From the NCBI GenBank assembly GCA_965206405.1, contig CBDBJQ010000006.1, positions 930,001 to 994,000 on the forward strand: a stretch of DNA of 64,000 nucleotides, written 5' to 3'. This document shows, in pieces, positions 58,028 to 64,000 of this stretch; the stretch's first letter is position 1, and the number at the start of each line of letters is the position of its first letter. Both the position numbers and the translations under genes were made by a program. The stretch comes from CBDBJQ01 sp965206405. Its GTDB lineage: Bacteria; Pseudomonadota; Alphaproteobacteria; UBA8366. Below the pieces are notes generated by a model that had not been told where the DNA came from, ran no database searches, and worked only from the letters and a program-made list of their open reading frames with translations.

Positions 58028-60829
58028 ATGGTGGAGCGGCGGACGAGCGAGACCAAGCAAGTTCCCGTCTACTGTTATCAGTGCGTGGCCGGTCCCGATC
58101 TGCTCAAGGTCGAGGTCGAGGACGGGGTTGCCACCCGGATCGCCTCCAACCACGACATCCGCGAGGAGCATCCCGGCGCCGGTCGTGTTTGCGTGAAAGC
58201 CTACGGGCTGATCCAGAAAACCTACAACCCGCATCGCATCCGCCAACCGATGCGGCGCACCAATCCCAAGAAAAACCGCGACGAGGACCCCGGTTTCGTA
58301 CCCATCACGTGGGACGAGGCGTTCGGCCTCATCGCCGACAAGATGAACGAAATCCGCGCCAAGGGGATGCGGGATGAATCCGGTTATCCCAGGGTTGCGG
58401 CCAGTTTCGGCGGCGGTGGCACCCCGACCCAGTACATGGGCACCCTGCCGGCCTTCCTCGCCGCCTGGGGCACGATCGATATGGGGTTCGGCGCCGGGCA
58501 GGGTACCAAGTGCTACCACTCGGAACATCTCTACGGCGAACTCTGGCACCGGGCCTTCATCGTTGCGCCGGATACGCCCCTCGTGAAGTACATCATTTCC
58601 TGCGGCCATAACGGCGAGGCTTCCTCCGGCGTCGCCGGGGTCTGGCGCCACGCCGAGGCGCGGGCGCACGGCCTCAGGCGCATCCAGGTTGAGCCGCACA
58701 TGTCAATTACCGGTGCGGTGGCGGCGGAATGGCTACCGATCCGCCCGAAAACCGATTCAGCTTTCCTCTACGCCCTCATCCACCGTCTTCTGCACGAGTG
58801 CGACTGGCGCGAGACCTGCGACGTTGAGATGTTGACGGCAATGACCAACGCGCCCTACCTGGTCGGGCCGAACGGCTATTTCCTGCGTGATACGGCCACG
58901 GGCAAGCCGCTGATCTTCGATGAAGCTGTGGGCAGGCCTGTGCCTTTTGACGAGGCCTCGGACCAGGTCACCATGACCGGCTCGGTGACCGCCTCGGGCC
59001 GCGAGGATGGTCCCGACGGGGAGATCTGGGATCATGAAGGGATCGAGGTACAGCCGGCTTTCGAGTGCTTGCTGCGGCACATGGAACCCTACAATGCCGA
59101 CTGGGCGGCGGAGATCTGCGGTATCCCCGCCGAGCGCATCCGTACCGTCGCCGACGAGTTCACGGCCGAAGCCCTAGCCGGCGGCACCGTCACCATCGAG
59201 GGCAGGGAGCTGCCGCTGCGTCCAGTGGCGATCCTGCTTGGCAAGACTGTCAACAGTGGCTGGGGCGGGTACGAGTGCTGCTGGGCCAGGACCCTGCTGA
59301 TGACCCTGGTCGGAGGCCTCGAAACCCCCGGTGGCATCGTTGGCACCAACGTCAAGCTGAATAGGCCGGCTGACGATCGCAGCGCCTCGGCGAAGTCGAC
59401 CGCGGACGGGTTCATGGATTATCCGTGGAACGAGACCTCGCGCCAGGAATGGCAGGCCCAGCCGGACATCCGCAACGCCTATCGCACTCTGGTGCCGCTG
59501 GTTGCGAATTCGCCCTGGTCGGCGGCGCTCGGGCCAACACACCTGCCTTGGCTGTTCCAGAAGGACCCGCCGCCCCACTGGCCGAAACCGACGGTGCCGG
59601 AAATCTGGTTCTGTTATCGAACCAACCCGTCGATCTCCTCGTGGAACGCGCCCGAAGTGGCGGAACGGGTCGCCGAGTTCCCCTTCATCGTTGCCTTCGC
59701 CTACACCGACGACGAAACCAATCATTTCGCCGACATTTTGCTGCCGGAAGCGACCGACCTCGAGAGCCTGCAGCTGATCCAGATTGGCAACACCAAGTTC
59801 ATCGAGCAGCTGTGGCGCCACGAGGGCTGGGCCATCCGCCAGCCCGTCGCCGAGCCGCATCTCGACGTTCGCGATATGACCGAGATCGCAACCGAGATGG
59901 CGGAGCGGTGCGGGCTCTTGTCTGCGTACAACGAGGCGATCAACCGGGGTGCCGCCGGCGCGCCACTGCGCGGCGAAGGATTCGATTACGGCCTCGATGC
60001 CGATGTTCGGCACGGTGGCGAGGAGATCTGGGATGCGGTCTGCCGGGCGGCCAGCCATGATCTGTCCGACGGCGAGGAGGTGCACGATCTCGACTGGTTC
60101 CGCGAGCACGGCTACATGCTGCGCCCGGTCTCGCAGCTCAACTGGTATCTCTATCCGCATCTCAAGGACAACGGCATCCGTTTCGAGATGCCGTACCAGG
60201 AGCGCGTCCTCCGCCACGGTACCCAGCTCGCCCGCCGGCTGCACGAGATCGGCGTCGAGTGGTGGGACAGCCAGCTCGAGGAATACACCCCGCTGCCGCC
60301 CTGGCGCCCGGTCGCCGATATCTGGCTCGACCATCTGAAGGCCCATGGCGGCGAGCCCGCGGATTACCCGTTCTGGGCCCTGACTGCGCGCTCGATGCAG
60401 TACAGCTGGGGTCTCAATGCCGGCATCCCAATGATCAATGAGGTGGCGCGCAATATCGCGGGCCACAGGGGCGTGATGCTCAACCGGAGCGCTGCGCTGG
60501 AACGCGGGATAAACGAGGGTGATCGCGTGGCGATCGAATCGATAAGCGGACGCACCGAGGGTCGGGCCGTGCTGCGTGAAGGCATCCGCCCCGATGTCGT
60601 GCTGATGATCGGCCAGTTCGATCACTGGAAGACCCCGTTCGCCAAGGATCTCGACCTGCCAAGCCTGAACAGCGTCCAATCCTTCGGGCTGTCGCTGACG
60701 GATGCAACTGGCAGTACCGCCGATCTCGCCCGGGTGCGGATCATCCCTCTGGGCGCTGCGAGCGATGCGCCCCGAGGCGACCGGGCTGACCGGAACGACC
60801 GTGATCGCCCGACCGCCCGGCACGCCTAG
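58028..60829 (+). CDS. Molybdopterin oxidoreductase, phenylacetyl-CoA:acceptor oxidoreductase-like
   Basis: This is a DMSO-reductase-family catalytic subunit of 933 residues. It most resembles PadB-type phenylacetyl-CoA:acceptor oxidoreductases, though sulfite or other dehydrogenases of the same group are possible. The N-terminal Fe-S site reads CYQC (Cys16, Cys19), then Pro where the third Cys is expected, and Cys55 in GRVCVKAYG. GTKCYHSEHLYGE (Cys162) is where a Mo ligand would be expected. NSGWGGYECCWARTLL and LPEATDLESLQ are family features. No Tat signal is visible, so the subunit is probably cytoplasmic. The next gene (9 bp on) supplies the electron-transfer and membrane parts. Confidence 0.8.
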   Translation: MVERRTSETKQVPVYCYQCVAGPDLLKVEVEDGVATRIASNHDIREEHPGAGRVCVKAYGLIQKTYNPHRIRQPMRRTNPKKNRDEDPGFVPITWDEAFGLIADKMNEIRAKGMRDESGYPRVAASFGGGGTPTQYMGTLPAFLAAWGTIDMGFGAGQGTKCYHSEHLYGELWHRAFIVAPDTPLVKYIISCGHNGEASSGVAGVWRHAEARAHGLRRIQVEPHMSITGAVAAEWLPIRPKTDSAFLYALIHRLLHECDWRETCDVEMLTAMTNAPYLVGPNGYFLRDTATGKPLIFDEAVGRPVPFDEASDQVTMTGSVTASGREDGPDGEIWDHEGIEVQPAFECLLRHMEPYNADWAAEICGIPAERIRTVADEFTAEALAGGTVTIEGRELPLRPVAILLGKTVNSGWGGYECCWARTLLMTLVGGLETPGGIVGTNVKLNRPADDRSASAKSTADGFMDYPWNETSRQEWQAQPDIRNAYRTLVPLVANSPWSAALGPTHLPWLFQKDPPPHWPKPTVPEIWFCYRTNPSISSWNAPEVAERVAEFPFIVAFAYTDDETNHFADILLPEATDLESLQLIQIGNTKFIEQLWRHEGWAIRQPVAEPHLDVRDMTEIATEMAERCGLLSAYNEAINRGAAGAPLRGEGFDYGLDADVRHGGEEIWDAVCRAASHDLSDGEEVHDLDWFREHGYMLRPVSQLNWYLYPHLKDNGIRFEMPYQERVLRHGTQLARRLHEIGVEWWDSQLEEYTPLPPWRPVADIWLDHLKAHGGEPADYPFWALTARSMQYSWGLNAGIPMINEVARNIAGHRGVMLNRSAALERGINEGDRVAIESISGRTEGRAVLREGIRPDVVLMIGQFDHWKTPFAKDLDLPSLNSVQSFGLSLTDATGSTADLARVRIIPLGAASDAPRGDRADRNDRDRPTARHA

Positions 60830-60838
60830 GGATTCCCG

Positions 60839-62536
60839 GTGAGCACAACACCCACCGAAGAGGAGGCAGAGACGCCGCCCCGCTGGGGCATGGTGGTCGA
60901 TGTCAATCGCTGCGTTGGCTGCCAGACCTGCACGATCGCCTGCAAGCACTGGAACGACACCGGGCCCGGGGTGCAGTGGCGCAGCGTTCTCGACATCGAG
61001 ACCGGCACCTATCCCGACGTTTCGCGCTTGTTTCTGGTGGTCGGCTGTCAGCACTGCGCCGAGCCGCCCTGTGTTCCGGTCTGTCCAACCGGAGCGACCC
61101 GCCAGCGCGAAGACGGTTTGGTCACAATGGATCACGATACCTGCATTGGCTGCGCCTACTGCGCGGTTGCCTGTCCCTATCAGGCGCGCACCATCGTTCA
61201 TGACCAGGACTGGTATTACGGCGAAGAGACCCTGCAGGAAGCTTATGTACGCCACGACGACCGTCTCGGCACGGCTCAGAAATGCACCTTCTGCGTCGAT
61301 CGCGTCGATGACGGGTTGGCGCGCGGGCTCACCCCCGGAGTCGACCCCGATGCGACCCCGGCCTGTGCCTCCGCCTGCATCGCTGATGCAATCAACTTCG
61401 GCGACTTCAATGACCCCGCGAGTCCGGTCTCGAGGCTGAGCGAAGAGGGCAATTGGTTTTCTATGCACGAGGAACTCGGGACCGAACCGCAGATCCGCTA
61501 CCGTTACACCACGCCTGCTGTACCGGGTTTGTCGGAAGAGCCGAATCGTGCCGCTACCGGAGCAGGGATGGCGGATTTGCCCGATTCCACAGCCAATTCC
61601 ACAGCCGCTTCTGTAGCCGAACCGGCTGCCCATACGCCGGACCCTCTTCTTGGCCGGCGTCAGGTTTTCTGGGACTGGCGGGCGGCAATGAACTGGTGTT
61701 TTGGCGGTCTTGCCTCGGGATTGGCCGCCGCCGCTGGGCTTTCCGCTGCGTTCGGTGCTCTCGATTTGGGGTTTTTATGGATGATCGACCTGCTTGCGGG
61801 TGCATTGATGGCGGTCGGTCTGTTCAGCGTCTGGATGAAGATTGGCCGCCGATTCCGTGCCTGGCGGGCCCTGTGGCGACCGCAGACTTCCTGGATGTCG
61901 CGCGAACTCTATTCAGCACTTGCCTTCTATGCCGGCCTGGCCCTGTTGCTGGCACAGCGGGATAGCGTCGCGGCAGCGTCCCTCGCCACCGGGGTCACGA
62001 CCGGGGCCGCGCTCGTCTTTCTCCTGTGTCAGGCGATGATTCTCTACCGGGCGGTCGGTATCCCTGCCTGGCGGGCGCCAACGACGCCGCTCCTGATCTT
62101 TGTCGGCGGTCTTGGCGAAGGTGTCGCCCTTCTGCTTCTTGCGGCTCTGGCACTGTCGGGGGGAGTCGATGGAGCCCTGGTGTGGGTTCTTGTAGGACTG
62201 CTGGGGGTGTCGGGAATGCTGTGGGCGATGGTCTTGGTCAGCATCAAACGGGTCGGGGTTTCGCGTCTGCCGGCCGCCTCGGCGCGGATCCTGCGCCGGT
62301 GTGGCATCGGCATGCTGGTCTTTGGCACAAGTCTGCCGATCCTGCTCTGCTTTGTTGCCAATCTTGCACCGCAATTTGCACCTGCGGCGATTCCGCTCGC
62401 CGCGGCGCTGGTCGTCATTGGTGGCGCTGGCTGGAAATATGCGATGGTCGTGCGAGCCGGATACGAACAGGGCTTTGCCCTGCCGCGCATGCCGCAACGC
62501 GGCAGCGGCAACCGCGCCGCACCGTTGCTCGGCTGA
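60839..62536 (+). CDS. Fused Fe-S and membrane-anchor subunit of the molybdoenzyme
   Basis: This 565-residue protein joins two parts that are usually separate. Residues 1-200 form a DmsB/PadC-like protein with four cysteine groups: CVGCQTCTIACK, CQHCAEPPCVPVCP, CIGCAYCAVACP and CTFCVDR...CASACIADAI. These would hold four [4Fe-4S] clusters. After a linker (about 225-262, with repeated NSTA) the C-terminal part has about eight hydrophobic helices of the DmsC/PadD anchor type, including SWMSRELYSALAFYAGLALL. Electrons from the catalytic subunit would pass to quinone. The start is GTG. Confidence 0.85.
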   Translation: MSTTPTEEEAETPPRWGMVVDVNRCVGCQTCTIACKHWNDTGPGVQWRSVLDIETGTYPDVSRLFLVVGCQHCAEPPCVPVCPTGATRQREDGLVTMDHDTCIGCAYCAVACPYQARTIVHDQDWYYGEETLQEAYVRHDDRLGTAQKCTFCVDRVDDGLARGLTPGVDPDATPACASACIADAINFGDFNDPASPVSRLSEEGNWFSMHEELGTEPQIRYRYTTPAVPGLSEEPNRAATGAGMADLPDSTANSTAASVAEPAAHTPDPLLGRRQVFWDWRAAMNWCFGGLASGLAAAAGLSAAFGALDLGFLWMIDLLAGALMAVGLFSVWMKIGRRFRAWRALWRPQTSWMSRELYSALAFYAGLALLLAQRDSVAAASLATGVTTGAALVFLLCQAMILYRAVGIPAWRAPTTPLLIFVGGLGEGVALLLLAALALSGGVDGALVWVLVGLLGVSGMLWAMVLVSIKRVGVSRLPAASARILRRCGIGMLVFGTSLPILLCFVANLAPQFAPAAIPLAAALVVIGGAGWKYAMVVRAGYEQGFALPRMPQRGSGNRAAPLLG

Positions 62537-62567
62537 CCGGCTGAACCGCTACACGCTAATTGCCAAC

Positions 62568-62646
62568 CACTGCGCGTGACGCTACGCGCCGATCATTGCG
62601 CGTGACGCTACGCGCCGATCACTGCGCGTGAACGCTAGGTGCTGAT
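62568..62646 (+). repeat. Three tandem copies of a 26-bp unit with hairpin
   Basis: Two near-identical 26-bp copies start at 62568 and 62594, and a degenerate 27-bp copy at 62620. In the first two, gcgcgt and acgcgc are complementary 6-bp arms around gacgct, so each could form a hairpin. They lie between the stops of two convergent genes. There is no T-run. Confidence 0.88.
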
Positions 62647-62654
62647 CGCGGGAG

Positions 62655-64000
62655 TTATCCCGCAAGCATCATGTCGGCGATCTTTTCCGCTGTCATGATT
62701 GTCGGGATATTGGTGTTGGCGCAGGGCACTACCGGCATGATCGAGGCATCGACCACCCGCAATCCTTGTGCGCCATGAACCCGACCCTGGTTGTCGGTGA
62801 CCGCCATCGGATCGTCTTCGCGGCCCATCCGGTTCGTGCAGGAGGCGTGCCAGATGCCATGCACGTTGCGCCTGAGATGCTCCTCGAGTGCCGCATCGTC
62901 ACTCAGCAGAATATCGAGGCCCGCTCCCTCGGTGATCACGGTCTCGGTCAGGAAATCACGCAGCCAGCGCGGGCCGTCGAGCATGGCTGCGAGCGCGCTG
63001 GTGATGATTTTGTTGCGCGTGGTCACGGTGCCAACCTTGCGAACCTTCTCGCTATAGGCTGAGGGGAAGGGGCGGCTGGTAACGGATGCAACAGCGCCAC
63101 AGGCGAAGACCGCCGCAGTCCGACGAAAGGCGTCCATCAGTCGGTCGAGATCGCGGCGGTCGGAAAGCATGTTGAAGGCAACATCAGGCTCGGCGCGCCA
63201 GTCGCTCGAAGACAGGCGAACCTCGCCGGTCGAATAGGATTTGTTGATCCACATGAGCATCGCGCCAAGCCGGTCGCCGATTCCGTGCCAGGCGGATTTG
63301 GCGACGACAATGGCAAACATGTCGCCAGGCGGTGCGTCGTGCATGTTCGAGGAATAGCGCATGCCGACATGGAGATGCCGCCGGGTCATCCCGTTCAGCC
63401 GGACCTCGGGGCGCATCCAGGCCGAGATTGCGGTCGCCGGATGCTCCATCAGGTTCTGCCCGACCCCGGCTCGTTCGAGGCGAATGGGAATATTCATCTC
63501 GTGCAGATGACCGACCGGGCCAATGCCGGCGCGCATCAGCATGGCCGGGGAATGGAGAGATCCGCAACAAAGGATGACCTCCTTGGCTTCGAAAGTCTGT
63601 TCCTGGTTGCCGCGCACGGCAATAACGCCGGTAGCACGAGTGCCGTCGAAGAGGATTTCGCGGACCTGGATGCGGGATTCGATGGTGAGATTCTCGCGCC
63701 GGCGGGTGGCCGGGTCGAGATAGCCAAGGGCGGCGGAGAGCCTGCGATCGTTGACGTTGGAGATAGCTATCGCGAAATGGCCGTCGGCAAAGGCTCCGTT
63801 CTGGTCCGGCAAGTAGGGATATCCCTTCTCCTTGAAGGCGGCCGAGAAGGCCTTGGAGATTCCGGGCCAGCTATCGGCAAAGATGCGCCGGATTCCAATC
63901 GGGCCTTCGCGGCCGTGGAACCCGTCCTCGAAGTCGAGGTCGCGCTCGAGCTTGCGGAAATATGGCAGACAGGTCTCCCAGTTCCAGCCCTCAGCGCCGC
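62655..64000 (-). CDS. GMC-family (choline dehydrogenase-like) oxidoreductase, truncated
   Basis: This FAD-dependent GMC oxidoreductase would oxidise an alcohol such as choline or a longer polyethylene-glycol-type alcohol. The reading frame continues past the right edge, so the N-terminus with the GxGxxG motif is missing; about 448 residues are visible. AEGWNWETCLPYFRKLE, EVILCCGSLHSPAMLMRAGIGP, GVGQNLMEHPAT, the active-site HASCTNRMG and the C-terminal RVVDASIMPVVPCANTN are family signatures. It is convergent with the fused Fe-S/anchor gene. Confidence 0.92.
   Translation of the reverse strand, partial: GAEGWNWETCLPYFRKLERDLDFEDGFHGREGPIGIRRIFADSWPGISKAFSAAFKEKGYPYLPDQNGAFADGHFAIAISNVNDRRLSAALGYLDPATRRRENLTIESRIQVREILFDGTRATGVIAVRGNQEQTFEAKEVILCCGSLHSPAMLMRAGIGPVGHLHEMNIPIRLERAGVGQNLMEHPATAISAWMRPEVRLNGMTRRHLHVGMRYSSNMHDAPPGDMFAIVVAKSAWHGIGDRLGAMLMWINKSYSTGEVRLSSSDWRAEPDVAFNMLSDRRDLDRLMDAFRRTAAVFACGAVASVTSRPFPSAYSEKVRKVGTVTTRNKIITSALAAMLDGPRWLRDFLTETVITEGAGLDILLSDDAALEEHLRRNVHGIWHASCTNRMGREDDPMAVTDNQGRVHGAQGLRVVDASIMPVVPCANTNIPTIMTAEKIADMMLAG

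Noticed and set aside
59174..61633. A very long minus-strand open frame opposite the molybdoenzyme and fused Fe-S/anchor genes
   Set aside because: It is a shadow of high-GC coding sequence: the plus strand has complete family motifs, and the minus-strand frame gives no recognisable protein.

Overview
This 64 kb window is high-GC, gene-dense chromosomal DNA from an alphaproteobacterium, most likely a Rhodospirillales-type organism. The identification rests on housekeeping gene order (pdxA-ksgA, gmk, the fab cluster, rpsF-rpsR-rplI, dnaB, alr-mlaE-mlaF-radA-cvpA-purF, der-bamB-yfgM) and on alphaproteobacterial traits such as a fused DUF2007 domain, a class II DAHP synthase and an octaprenyl-type synthase. 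I saw no rRNA, tRNA or CRISPR array.

Layout. 1-1949: the 3' end of pdxA, ksgA and convergent gmk. 2065-31368: an accessory block between gmk and acpP. It holds a bacterial GPP34 (GOLPH3-like) protein, a dehydrogenase, an unrecognised secreted protein, an acetyl-CoA-synthetase-like ligase, a polyprenyl synthase, a three-gene TPP operon (acetolactate-synthase-like, E1 beta, E1 alpha) divergent from an internally duplicated protein of unknown function, a DUF2007/methyltransferase fusion, an S49 peptidase, a penicillin-acylase relative, a FAD oxidoreductase, a YbaK-type deacylase, a HAD dehalogenase, a sulfatase/phosphonate-hydrolase relative, and an operon for an oligopeptide ABC importer with an M81 peptidase. 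The block ends in an IS5-like element and decayed genes, including a broken cysC. 31420-32082 is an Asp/Glu/hydantoin racemase.

32292-36699: fatty-acid genes. acpP, fabF and mltG are on the plus strand and fabG-fabD on the minus strand. In relatives these are usually co-directional, so acpP-fabF-mltG appears inverted. 37393-48141: ribosomal proteins S6/S18/L9, DnaB, alanine racemase, MlaEF, RadA, CvpA, PurF and an SDR. 48206-51681 (minus): der, bamB and yfgM-like envelope-assembly genes. 51956-57891: class II DAHP synthase, a nicotinate phosphoribosyltransferase, glutamine-dependent NAD synthetase and CysRS. 58028-62536: a two-gene molybdoenzyme of the phenylacetyl-CoA:acceptor oxidoreductase type with the Fe-S and membrane subunits fused. 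62655-end: a truncated GMC oxidoreductase.

The most striking general feature is the abundance of short perfect or near-perfect tandem duplications (11-26 bp). They occur in gaps between genes, in protein linkers and tails (ten 12-bp copies in rpsF; others in mlaF, cysS and the DUF2007 fusion) and in decaying genes. This suggests unusually active replication slippage or weak repair of slipped strands. Other items worth follow-up are the internally duplicated SHGG/NDAG protein beside a TPP operon lacking E2/E3, the fused molybdoenzyme partner and its missing Fe-S cysteine, and the rearrangement around acpP.
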